A DNA stretch of 64,000 nt from positions 298,352 through 362,351 of the forward strand of contig MU006236.1 of NCBI GenBank assembly GCA_010093685.1, in the 5' to 3' direction. Positions 1 to 10,404 of the stretch are shown piece after piece. Position numbers and translations under genes: made by a program. Within the stretch, counting starts at the first letter, position 1; each line of letters starts with the position of its first letter. This stretch comes from Ophiobolus disseminans (taxonomy: Eukaryota; Ascomycota; Dothideomycetes; Pleosporales; Phaeosphaeriaceae). The notes under the pieces were generated by a model. It made no database searches. It saw nothing but the letters and a program-made list of their open reading frames with translations, and was not told where the DNA came from.

Positions 1-220
1 CATAACTGTGGGAAGAGAGCAGAGATGAAGAAGAAGGTTGATTGTTCTATAGAGTAGACAAGCAAGATTATATACAAGAGTACGCGTAAGCATATGATGT
101 GGAAAGAGTGGCTGTGGAAGCTATAGAAGGTACCAGAATGTACCGTGCTCATGTAAGCTCATGTATCGGACCGATAGGGGGTCACGATGTACCGATGAGG
201 TTGAGCTGCTAGGTCTGACA
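1..220 (-). mobile_element. Ty1/Copia LTR (214 bp, 7-220) with the first bases of the element interior at 1-6
   Basis: Read on the minus strand, 220 to 7 starts TGTCAGACC and ends CCCACA, the TG...CA ends of an LTR. It is co-linear and equal in length (214 bp) with the LTRs at 54646-54859 and 63141-63354. Bases 1-6, read as gttatg, match the primer-binding site that follows the 54646-54859 LTR. This is therefore probably the 5' LTR of a minus-strand element that continues beyond the left edge of the window, rather than a solo LTR. Unlike its relatives it is not AT-biased and shows little RIP. Confidence 0.85.
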
Positions 221-720
221 ATGAAGCTCAGCAAGCTCGTACCAATTCAGGAATTCTGTCTCGAGGTGGCGGCCTTCAGGGTCAAGGTACCTCGTCTCGT
301 TCCAATACCGGCTCAGGATCTCATTCAAACACTTTTCTTGCTGGAATTCTGAATCATCCCCATGGTGACCCTTCCACACCTGCTGCCCCACGTGCAGCCG
401 CACAGACAGGTTCACACACAGGCTCACACAGTTCACACCATGAGGGTCCGAACGCTGACCTCTATGAACATCCCGGACCATGAACTCAGAGATCAGGAGG
501 TTCAATTTTAGGCATTGGTGCTCTTCGCATTGGTGGCTCTGAAAGTCAAGAAAGAGGCCGCGGTATGGAACCTCCAAGTACGCAGGCTCCTGCCGCGCGC
601 CAACCCAGTCGCTCGGGCTCGGGACGTATGAATATCAGTGACATGCTTAGTGGACCGCCACCTGAGACCAGGCATCCTACGGCGGAAGGTGGGAGAGGCA
701 GCGGTAGGGACCATTCAACT
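221..720 (+). pseudogene. Ser/Gly/Pro-rich coding remnant, first part
   Basis: From about 240 one plus-strand frame gives a low-complexity sequence rich in Ser, Gly, His and Pro. It is broken by a TGA at 481-483 and reaches 720, next to the LTR at 728-882. Near its end, about 575-640, it carries a segment (TQAPAARQPSRSGSGRMNI) that recurs almost identically at about 905-965 on the far side of the LTR. I do not recognise the family. The remnant looks like the disordered N-terminal part of the product whose second part lies at 895-2078. It may instead be one of two tandem copies. Confidence 0.35.
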
Positions 721-727
721 TGTCGGA

Positions 728-882
728 TGTGGGAGACAGGGCAAAAGTGAGAAGAAGGTTGTTGTATTGAGAGAGCTACATAGAGCAATTATATACACAA
801 CAAGATGAGTAAGCTAGTGACTAAGAGTCACGTGGAGATGCAGTCCGCAGTGTACCATGTGAACCGAGGTGCCAGGCTGACA
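728..882 (-). mobile_element. 155 bp Copia-type LTR, minus orientation
   Basis: On the minus strand it starts TGTCAGCCTGG and ends CTCCCACA, and contains a TATATAAT box. It matches 2353-2507 in opposite orientation with only two transitions by eye. The identity continues seven bases past the LTR end (tccgaca at 721-727 minus and 2508-2514 plus), as a shared primer-binding site would. No 5 bp target duplication flanks it, so it does not look like a simple solo LTR. The 3' half resembles the 214 bp LTR at 7-220 in layout, suggesting related Copia lineages. Confidence 0.7.
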
Positions 883-894
883 CAACTCATTCCC

Positions 895-2078
895 GAGATC
901 CCACTACGCAGGCTCCTGCCGCACGCCATCCCAGTGGCTCGGGCTCGGGATATATGAATATCGGGCAGAGTCCTCGTCCCGCGACAGCATTAGGACCTAC
1001 GCAGGGTCATTATTTCGACTCGGCCCACAGGACCGCAAGTCCCAGTGGGATGGCGACTCAGGGGGCTCAAGGAAACGTTTCTAATGTCCGTGGAAGACAA
1101 GCTGCGCAACATGATAGCCAGAATCCACGCGGATCCAGCCAACCTCCGGACTGGCAAATGTTGGACCAGAGAGGGTTGATGCCGCCCAACAATCCTTCGA
1201 CAACTGCTCATGCACAGCAACCTCCTCCGCCACCACCGACTGGCACTATCCCCCACATGCAATCTTTTCTGACCTCGGCCTTGCAAAGCAGTTATAAGGC
1301 GGCGCCTCAAAGTCCAGCGGCATCTCATCCAGCGTCTAGCTACTATGCTCCTAAGAAAACCTCTGCATCGGCTCGTCCTCCGACTCATCCAGCATCTGCA
1401 GATCCATATCATAACACAATAAAGACGACATCAGCGCCTGCACGGCCTCCAGTTCCACCGCCCGGTGCTGCCGACCCAATGGGCAAGTGGTGTTGCGAAT
1501 GTCTCCGAAAAGATAGGCCAGAACAGAGGCATCAGACGCACGGCGGACCTTCCTGCATTAATTTACCGATGGACGCCAATGGCTAGCCAGTGAAAAACGC
1601 AGTTTCGTACGGGCATAAATGGTGTAATGGATGCTTGGATCTTCGTAAGAGCGAGGAACTACCATACTTGGGTAAAAGATTGAATACGATCCCATGGGTA
1701 ACAGGTCGTCCTTGGAGCTTATATCAGTAAATAACAAATAGACCGTATCTAGAGGCTGCTTGGGCAGCACATTTCGCGACAGGACAGATTGATAATTGGA
1801 ACGAACGCAACATGACACAGACGTGTACCCATCCAAAGCCTAGAAATGCTGCTGGTAGAGCGCAAGGAACTTGTGGGCAATCCGCACTCAACTGCAAAAG
1901 TTGCAGTGTTACTCCCTTTCCATCAAATGACCCTCCGCAGCCTCCACAGCCTCCACAGCCTCCTCAACCTCCACAGCCTCCGCAGCCCCCGCAGCCTCCA
2001 GCCCCTCCGCTATATGATCGACAGCAGTCCGCTAAAGGCCGGGTTGACGTGATCACGGCACTCCTTCAACGGTTGTAA
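895..2078 (+). pseudogene. Pro-rich, Cys-motif protein remnant, second part
   Basis: One frame stays coding-like across this interval and is interrupted by only two stops, TAG at 1584-1586 and TAA at 1728-1730. The N-terminal 200 residues (longest open stretch 954-1586) are Pro/Ser/Gln-rich and contain a PPPPPP run. Three Cys clusters follow: GKWCCECL, GHKWCNGC, and TCTHPK through NCKSC. The C-terminus has a PPQ repeat array (about 1930-2005). The Cys pairs suggest a metal-binding protein, but I cannot name the family. The stops, lack of convincing introns and inverted LTRs on both sides argue for a dead gene. The first open stretch could still be expressed as a 210-residue protein. Confidence 0.4.
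1928..2012 (+). repeat. 9 bp CCTCCACAG-type tandem repeat
   Basis: About nine imperfect copies of a 9-mer (cctccacag / cctccgcag) encode PPQ repeats in the remnant above. Confidence 0.8.
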
Positions 2079-2352
2079 ATTTCGCTAGTCTTACTCTCGG
2101 AGAGAGTATGTCGATGCTTTGAGTCTCAGCTTGGCGTTTTTTCCCCTTATTGCTGAGTTTGTTGCTGAGTACCAAAGTATTCTTCATAGTTGTATGATTA
2201 AAACTGTAGTCAGCCAGCGAGCTGATGCACATACGTCGATATTGCACTTGCTTCGAGTGAAATCCTAATTATATCACAGCGACTCCGCATCTTGGTAGAT
2301 AGGTACTGGGTTGAGCTGTGGTGGATTTATACTTTCTTTTGCGAATGGTTTC

Positions 2353-2507
2353 TGTCAGCCTGGCACCTCGGTTCACATGGTATACTGCGGACTGCATCTC
2401 CACGTGACTCTCAGTCACTAGCTTACTCATCTTGTTGTGTATATAATTGCTCTATGTAGCTCTCTCAATACAACAACCTTCTTCTCACTTTTGCCCTGTC
2501 TCCCACA
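2353..2507 (+). mobile_element. 155 bp Copia-type LTR, plus orientation
   Basis: Starts TGTCAGCCTGG and ends CTCCCACA. It is the inverted partner of 728-882 (two transitions in 155 bp). It is followed by tccgaca, the same seven bases that follow the minus-strand copy. The two LTRs therefore point away from each other and enclose the Pro-rich remnant. No element interior with recognisable gag or pol follows in 2508-3400. Confidence 0.7.
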
Positions 2508-3421
2508 TCCGACAGTCTCTCTCCGGCAAAGCGGTAGAAAATATAAAGAAACTTGGCTACTGCTGGCGGCAGCCATACCAAACTTGCTCTTCCTAGCTTT
2601 ACGTAGAGGTGGACGACGATGCGCGACCTTAAATATCTTTGCTTCGCGACGTTCTATCTGACGGGTTATCGATCGACTACCGGGACTGATGCTCCATGGT
2701 TCGGTCATGAAGTCGAGGAAAATACATTCGAGAGGGCTGCACCGAATTTCACACCGGCCTCTGCAAGACTATGTCATGAACACTACCCAGGTCATGTCGC
2801 TTTCGATCGTGTCCTGAATAACCCCGCAATACGTCTACAAATCAGTTCTACTCAGACTCGCGCTCTGAGCTCCTTGCACCGTTGAGGCTTGGTGCCTCAC
2901 CACGTCGCAATGTGTGCACATCCATCGGCACCGATTACACTCTCCGGTATTTGACATGGCATTTAACTGGGATAGCGGCAAGGGCAGGACGGCGAACTGT
3001 TACGACTCCCTAAAGCGAACCTGATTAACTGCCGGGACGGACTAAAGGCCCTGCAAACCCATTAGGTGGCCATGTACACAAAGGAACGAAGAACCTTGGA
3101 AGCTATCAACGCCCTAGTATTAAAATGGCAAGGTGAATGCTGTCGCTACCAGGCCCCACGCCTAAACAGTTAAGCGTTCTACGTTCTCTGTTGATTGTAT
3201 GATTACGGCAATACGTGTGCGAGCACGATGAGTCATTCACTGGCACTCACATTCCGACAAGTGATTCAGTTCACCTTCACCCATTGGTGCACCAATCTTT
3301 GGTTCGCGGCACTCGTCACGTTTTCGGTCGGCGTAACCATGGGACATATCATAGCACGATCCACACCACAATCAAACGTTTACCTCACCCACACTCGAGC
3401 GTACTTCCGATCAACTACAGA
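2508..3421. other. no recognisable gene
   Basis: Short open stretches only (for example 2619-2885 plus) with no family resemblance. It may contain decayed interior of the 2353-2507 LTR element. The last 200 bases are the likely 5' flank of the gene at 3422. Confidence 0.4.
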
Positions 3422-4187
3422 ATGAGCCAAAATTCCAACCGAGTCTCAGATATGGTGACTACGAGCACAAAAACGCCCGAGCAACCCGACCACTCAGTCC
3501 CGCTGCTCGACGGGCTTCTGGATGTCACGCAAATCCCAGGTGATCTAGTGGAGCTGTAAGTACCCCTCTTGAAGTAAGAATATTCACTACTAACCATCAC
3601 GCAGGGTGAAGCGCAATGCCGAAGCCTCACCATTGCTTCGCCTGCCCGCTGAGCTACGTGCCAAGATATGGGGTTATGCTCTCACGTACGAATACATCGT
3701 CCTACAGCGAGCCAATTGTGGTTCACGACTGGGCAAACTAAAGGGCGGCGCTCGGTCAACAGCGCACAATGGCCGCATGGAGAAGGAGCTATCTGCTCTC
3801 CACCTTTCAGAAACCTGCCGTCAAATCTACTCGGAGACCGCAACAATGGCTTACGAGCTGAACATCTTCCACATCGGTGTCATCCACGATATGAACGTCA
3901 GCCTTCCACACTTGTCGCAATTCCCCGCGTTGAAGAATGCGATTAGCAAGGTCGAAATCTCCGAGGTCATATCGGTCTGGTATAACTATCGCAAAATGCC
4001 GCTCATCCGGAAGCACTTTCCTGCCATGACACAGCTGTCGATTCGAATCGATGAGGTGTCGCGTGCGTCAATTACTGCGGCTGGACGAGGACCCGAGTTG
4101 GACTTCTTCGTCGAGAAGTTGCGGGAGTTGGAAGGACTAAACTTCGACATTGTCTGGATGGACCTCCACCGAAACTTGATTGTATGA
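3422..4187 (+). CDS. 2EXR/F-box-like domain protein, two exons
   Basis: Exons 3422-3555 and 3605-4187 are joined across a 49 bp intron (3556-3604, GTAAGT...GCAG, branch-like ctaac), giving 238 residues. Residues about 55-68 read LLRLPAELRAKIWGYAL, the opening of the fungal F-box-like/2EXR domain. The companion motif HLSETCRQIYSETATMAYELNIF follows, ending in the typical N-x-F-h pattern. Proteins of this type are abundant in filamentous ascomycetes and mostly uncharacterised; a protein-interaction role is inferred by family only. An in-frame upstream start at 3215 is possible, but the ATG at 3422 just precedes the conserved part. It is the first intact gene right of the LTR edge. Confidence 0.7.
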
Positions 4188-6045
4188 GACCTTTACTGGC
4201 AATGGAAGCAGCTGGGTGCCATTTGAAGAAACAAAGTCTCATGCCAGTAGGCAAAAGCTTGCAGTGATCGATGGAAATGACAATTCGCTAGCCTATAACG
4301 TCGGCTTGTCCGAACACTGAGTAGGTAGTCATGGTAATGGAAGATATATGTTATGTGTTTGAGAGTGCGTCAATCGTTCTCTTGTTCTTCCGTTGTTCTG
4401 TTCTTTCGTTCTTCCGCAGCAATAACGCTTGGTCAATGCTAAGATTTAGAAGCCAGGAGGGAGTAACGGGCTTAGATCGCATTCAGCATATTTCCAAAAC
4501 AAAAGCAGGTGTAGAGATCAGAATCAACGGAAGTCTCCGCGTAATTTTGCCGATCAAGCTAGAAGAACGAAGCGAAAGGAAGAAGACGGTCGGTCAGAGG
4601 CCGAACCCAAGAGTAACCAGTACACTACGCACGTACTCGGTGTGCTGATATGGCCACACATAGAAGGCGGAGCAGTGAGGGTAAGCAATACTCCGCCGAT
4701 GGCTATGAATGAAAAGCAAGGACCCTAGTGGAAGGAGTTGAGGTTGTATGTTTGCTTGAGGATGTAGTCGAAGGATGTACGTCCTCGGATTGTTTGGCTT
4801 GCGATAGATGTGATGGAAACTGTACTCGCTAGGGATCAAACGCTGTTTGCGCCCCCATCAGCAGCGCATTGAATGATAGCTTGATCCTCGAGAGCAGGAC
4901 CATTCAGCACGTTAACCACAGCTTCGATACATGGGGATCTTTCGCCAGACTCTCTCTGGCGAGCCGCAATATTTGCGTCGAAGATTTTGATATCGACATT
5001 GGTGTTGCTGATTCACTGCAAATCTGATCCCGCTGGGACGAAAGTGATGACTTTGAATTGCAGGGTGTCGACCTAGGGAGGCAACGTTCGCCAATCTGGC
5101 CATTTACACCGAGCAGAGCGATGGTCTTGCACGCCGCTAATAGGCTAGTTTTCTATGCGTGAAAACTCATGCTGAATACTGGGTTGAATCTTAAAGTAGT
5201 TGATGATAAGGCAAAGATCCTTTGTCCGAGGGTGCCGCTTCCATGGAACTTCCCAAATGAGCAATCCGCACGACGCAAGTATTGCCGTGTATAATGCCGC
5301 CGAAACCCGAGCCGCTTCATATAACTGCCCATGGTTCCGAACCTTCCGCGTACATTCATCACCTCCAGTACGAAGGTTTTCGTCACATTCATCAGCCCCC
5401 GAGAAACTGATCGAACTAAAGACCATCATGCAACTTCCAGACATGAGCGCGAAAGATGAACGGGGTATTTTGGTGGTTGGCAACATTCCGTTAGCGGGCT
5501 TGTGTTTTCTTGGTACATTTTACGCGGTCTTGTATGTGCCTTTGGTGTCGTGGAGGGTACAAAATGCTAATGATTGTTCAGTGGCGTGGCTATCACTTAC
5601 TTGTGGTCCCTGTACAACCGCTCGAAGTGAGATGCGACCGTGTCACCGAGGGCACCGAGCTCTTACGCCCTTGTGTATATATCTGGATCCACTCATCTTT
5701 CCATTCGATGTCGCACCATATTGGCGAGCAGGTTGCGAGATAATTTGGGATGGGTAGGGATAAGAGAAGCCAGCTGACGCTTGCGACATTCGTGAACGAA
5801 TGTGCACGTGCCAACGTCTCGAGGGGCAATCGAGGTACCTCGGCTCAGCCGCAGAACATCACACGGCCAAATGCCACGGGTACTTGTATTGAGTCTCATA
5901 TAACCGAGTCATCTCCTTCTTCCGCCATTCTTATTTACATCACCTCATAATCTAATCAACCTTTCATCAAACTCAAATTCCGCAATTCCAAGCGTTGCGC
6001 ACCTCGGCTTCGTTACGTCAGACACCTTACGCACACAAAGCCAAA
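4188..6045. other. intergenic, no supported gene
   Basis: A 185-codon open stretch at 5200-5757 (plus) has one hydrophobic segment but no recognisable motif and an odd composition. I do not call it. The 100 bases before 6046 are pyrimidine-rich, as expected for the leader of the next gene. Confidence 0.4.
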
Positions 6046-7044
6046 ATGCCGCTCAAAACATGGCTTACCGAGAAGCTAGGAATACGAATTCCCATCGTGC
6101 AAGGAGGCATGATGTGGGTGGGGAAAGCTGAGCTCATCTCTGCAGTCGCGAACGCAGGCGCGTTAGGCTTCTTGACAGCTCTCACGCAACCAACACCCGA
6201 AGCTCTGCGCAGTGAGATACGAAAGACAAGAAAGATGCTGAAATCCTCCGCGGTCCAGTTCGGCGTCAACATCACTCTTCTTCCGATGATGAACCCGCCA
6301 GACTACTCGGCCTACGCACGCGTCGTAGTTGAGGAAGGCATCAAGATCGTCGAAACAGCCGGCGACCCGAGTCCTATCCTGAAATACCTCAAGGATAACG
6401 GTGTGACCGTGTTCCACAAGTGTGTGACGCTTAAACACGCTTTAAGAGCCGAGAAGTTGGGTGTAGACTGTATTTCCATCGATGGCATCGAGTGCGCTGG
6501 CCACGGCGGCGAGTACGATACCACATCGCTTATGCTACTATCGCTCTGCGCAGAGCAGTTGAAAATCCCATACCTAGCATCCGGCGGTTTCGCAAATGGG
6601 CGTCAACTCGCCGCAGCCCTCACGCTGGGTGCTGTAGGTGTGAACATGGGTACACGATGGATGTGTACAATTGAGTCCCCCATACATCACAACGTCAAAG
6701 AAGCTATCGTGAAGGCGACTGAGAACGATACCGTTTTGTGTCTGCGGAAGTTCCGCAACACGTCGCGCCTGCACAAGAACGCCGTCAGCACAGAGGTCGT
6801 AAAGATCGAGGCGGAGAAGAAGGATGTGAAGTTCGAAGACGTGGCGCATTTGATGAGCGGGAAGAGGGGGCAGCTGGTATATGAGACTGGCGATGTTGAT
6901 GCGGGTGTCTGGAGCTTGGGCATGTGTGCGGGATTGATACACGACATTCCTAGTTGCGAGGAGCTGGCTAAACGATTGGAAAGAGAAGCGATTGAGGTAC
7001 TGACGCAAAGTAACGCATTGGTGGTGGAAAGTGCGCGGCTGTGA
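6046..7044 (+). CDS. nitronate monooxygenase (2-nitropropane dioxygenase type)
   Basis: A single exon encodes 332 residues, the usual length for this FMN-dependent TIM-barrel family, which oxidises alkyl nitronates to carbonyl compounds and nitrite. Visible features are the N-terminal FMN loop IPIVQGGMMWVG (residues 16-26), IDGIECAGHGGE with the expected catalytic His at 153, the phosphate-binding LASGGFANGRQ (GG at 180-181), and GTRW at 202-205. The ATG at 6046 is chosen because it follows ccaaa and puts the conserved LTEKLGIRIPI at the normal distance from the start. The frame is open a little further upstream but has no ATG. No targeting signal is evident, so a cytosolic location is inferred. 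The neighbours give no pathway context. Confidence 0.92.
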   Translation: MPLKTWLTEKLGIRIPIVQGGMMWVGKAELISAVANAGALGFLTALTQPTPEALRSEIRKTRKMLKSSAVQFGVNITLLPMMNPPDYSAYARVVVEEGIKIVETAGDPSPILKYLKDNGVTVFHKCVTLKHALRAEKLGVDCISIDGIECAGHGGEYDTTSLMLLSLCAEQLKIPYLASGGFANGRQLAAALTLGAVGVNMGTRWMCTIESPIHHNVKEAIVKATENDTVLCLRKFRNTSRLHKNAVSTEVVKIEAEKKDVKFEDVAHLMSGKRGQLVYETGDVDAGVWSLGMCAGLIHDIPSCEELAKRLEREAIEVLTQSNALVVESARL

Positions 7045-7363
7045 CGTGAACAAGACGGCACAGATTGCTAAGGCATGAAGACACATCTTTTCTCCCGATA
7101 TCTTTGTATTGTGGTGATATGAGAACGTTCACACAACCGTTTGTGTATATCATACCTACTCGATCGCGGCGTGGCTAGCAGCTCAACTGCAACCGTCTTT
7201 CTGCATATGTGCCAAGACGCTAGTACAAGTCTCGCAAGGACGACCTTCAACGCCCGGGCCTTTGTTTGCTTCTCACAGCTCACACCTACCCCAACATCCC
7301 CTCACAACTCCTTCAAACTTCACTCTTTACTAAATTTGAATTCACACCAGCACGGCCCCTCTA

Positions 7364-10279
7364 ATGGCGAGCCGTAACGTCTACCTCACGTACAACAAAG
7401 ACACCAGTCGTCTCTTGTACTGGGTCATCAACACTTCCAATGACATCATACAATCAGGTACAGATGCAGAAGAGCATCCGTCCGTCACAATCAACACTAC
7501 GAGCCAGAGCACTGGTGCCCAAATCGTCAGCATGTCCACTCTCATTGCTAGTAACCTCAAGCCGATACCATCCGCCATCCTGGACCTTTTTCAGCGGGTC
7601 ATCAAAGCGCGTTCTACCATGCATGCGATCTTCCAGCAGATTGTGACAGAATACTCTGATCCGGACATCGAGAGAAGCAACACTACCCACAAACACTTCA
7701 TTGACGCATTGAATGCGGCCTTCGATGCACTTGGCGGCGCTTCACGTGCTTCAAGTAACATCTCTCCCGCTGACGACGACGCTGACGACGACCTCTTCTT
7801 CTACAATCAGTTCGCTGCTTTGAGCCTTGGCGGAGCGAAAGACGACGATGATGAAGATGCGTTTGAAGACGAATCGCACGCTGCACAGGCTGCACCGCGA
7901 AAGAAGAAGCCCGGAAAAGGACATAACAAAAAGAAAGGAAAGCGGGTCAAGAAAGCAAAGCAAAAGTTAGCGTCCGAATCCACCGCAGAACCCTCTTTGT
8001 CCGACGTTCCTGTCGAGAGCTATCGCATCATCGAGGACAATGATGGCCTTGTGTCCGAGTATCTCTTAGCTGTGTATGCTGTCGTTCGGGAGTGGGTGGA
8101 GCTAAGAGCATTCACTCAAGACCTCTGGCGTGAATGCGCATATGAAGGTCTCAACGGTGCCGTGGCCGCATCATTGACTAATACAGCAGTTTCCATGGTC
8201 AAACAGACATGCATTACTGTATTTGCGGATTTCCCAGGTCACGAATCGTACGACACAATCATACAGACAATAACACGGGGTGATGCAGACAAAGCTCAAG
8301 CATGAGATTGCACCGTATCTCAGCTTGCGGCCATCAGAGTGAGAAAGTCCAGGAGATAAATTTTGATGCGAAGGAGCACTTCTGGATCCATGCGTACAAT
8401 GATCTGGTTGCTTTTATGACCGACTTCCAGAGGAATCGAACCGGCAAACCAATGAAGGCTATGCAAGCGCAGCTCAACAACTGGAGCCCAACTTCTGATC
8501 TTCGGCGTGCCACAAACGAGGAACGTATCATCTGGCGCCGAATGTACACCATCAACTGGCTTTACGATCTGGTCAATGTGTTCTCGTGTATTGTTGTCCA
8601 ACGAAATACATTGAAAGGCGAGCGGCATGTGTATGAAGATGTTGACTGGTCAAAGACCGGACCCTGGCACCATCATCGGAGACTCTTCGGATTAAACGAG
8701 TTTGCTGGCGATATCACCGCGCTTGCCATGCAGAAGTCAGGAACTGATGTACGGAGAAGAATCATGCCCCATCATGTCTTCCAACTACACTGTGTTGTCG
8801 ATTCTTTCACTGCCTCCCGAGGTTGGACGCTGAGCCCTATCCATGGTCATATCGTGACTTTGCCTCCACGCAAATTTCGCCCACGGCGTGACGTTGATCT
8901 TTTCCTAGACCGCAAAATCAAGAGAGACTGTCAAGGTGTGCTTCAAGCTATCGATGTGCTGAAGCAGCTACTTCAAAAAGACGCCGACATATATCAGGAT
9001 CCGGAGCGGCATAGGTTACAAGCAGATGTTCTTGAAGATTTGAAGTTTGATTTTGTCAATTGGCTGGGCGAATTCAAAATACATGTATGGTCTCGACACC
9101 ATACCGTCTTCTCGGTTCTCAAAGCACAATGCAAATGGATTGTGGGAACACTCTCCATTGCTGTGTGCAACTGGCTTGGTCGAAGGGCTCATACCCGTTC
9201 AATGCGTCACCATGGCATTATGGGATCAGATTCCCGAACCTACCCTTGCCATTCACTTGCACAACATGCTCGTTAAGAAGGGCTAACTAAAGAGAGAGGT
9301 GGGGCTGTACGGAACACTAGAGAGCCATCTCCAAGACTCCTTCTTTCCAGAAGGCATCCCCACCGAACGCTTTTCCGCTGCCCTCGTTGCCCGAGTCGGG
9401 CAAGGACGCATGGATCGTGCCTCTTTACGCCAACGTCAAGCGATGAGTCGAGATATGACAAATGATATTCACCAGGTTTTGGATGTCCGCTTCAACCGTT
9501 TCTACCGCTTCTTCAAGGCCAAGTCAGCGCTCATGATGTATCGTGACGCGAACTGGATGCCAGAGAAGATTCCCGACAGTGCGATCAAAATTCCATCCAT
9601 GATGTACGTGTTTCGCCTGAATAACGCTGAGCGAGTGGTCGACCCTACCACTGGCGAGAACCGGCTGGCAGAGACCGAGCTTGTGAAGCGCGCAAAAGCG
9701 CGAGGACAAACTGATGCTACCCTACTAGAGGAGGCGTCAATTTTTATTCCGCGTGTGAACGCCACAAAGGAAGACAGGGAAGCGTTCATGCACCACGTTC
9801 TCGATTCGAAAAATTACCGTACTAGGTCATGACGCAATCCGTATCGTGTTTCGGAACAGAAGAAGCGTGGACAGATTCAAGGATGTCGTCTGCTTGAGAT
9901 GCTTCGCGTTGATATATTCGGCGATGTCTGCGGTAACAGCCCCTTATCTAGTCTAAACTTTGTGTGGATTACATGTCACATCATGTTCTTATTCCTAGAG
10001 ATTGAGGACCAATTTCGTGAGGCTCATCATCCGCTATGGGTCAAGGCGTACGAGCAGCCGTCACCTCAACTACGGCGCCAGAAGAGACTTGCATTGGTCG
10101 TTGCGGCAATGACCGATGAAGACGACCAGGCTATGAAGCTTTTCGCCAAGGCATTCGAGAAGGTGAGGCTGGGCGCGCTTGCTTGCATCTTTTGGGAAGA
10201 TCTTCGGGAGGGTGAGACTGGCCTGAAGCCTGAGGCGGATGACGATGAGATACCCATGGATGGGTGCTCAGTCATGTGA
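7364..10279 (+). pseudogene. DUF6604 domain protein, disrupted
   Basis: The start VYLTYNKDTSRLLYWVINTS matches the N-terminus of the fungal DUF6604 family as I know it, followed by an acidic stretch and a Lys-rich stretch (residues about 140-205). The coding sense then continues for 2.9 kb only if breaks are crossed: a frame change near 8300, a second near 9077 in a run of A, TAA at 9284-9286, and TGA at 9830-9832. The last block (9899-10279) ends in CACIFWEDLREGE and a short acidic tail. Standard introns cannot explain the stops, because no GT-AG pair of reasonable length removes them in phase. The first 313 codons are open and could still give a truncated product. RIP does not explain the frameshifts. 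Confidence 0.75.
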
Positions 10280-10404
10280 TGACTAAACGGAAGGAAGTGG
10301 AAATGGTGACGCGTATGTATTGTAATGAATTTAATTCTTCGCCCTAGTAGGCTATTGGTATCACATCAATCCGTCAATCATAACTATCTCATCTCCTCAG
10401 GCAT

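Noticed and set aside
990..1412. Minus-strand 140-codon Arg-rich frame
   Set aside because: Antisense of the Pro-rich remnant; Arg/Trp-rich composition is typical of such shadows.
721..2514. DNA transposon with 162 bp terminal inverted repeats
   Set aside because: The arms have LTR ends (TG...CA) and a TATA box and resemble the 214 bp Copia LTR in layout. No transposase and no target duplication were found, so inverted LTRs fit better, though not conclusively.
5200..5757. 185-codon open frame as a gene
   Set aside because: No motif, no homologue recognised, poor start context and overlapping open frames on the other strand.
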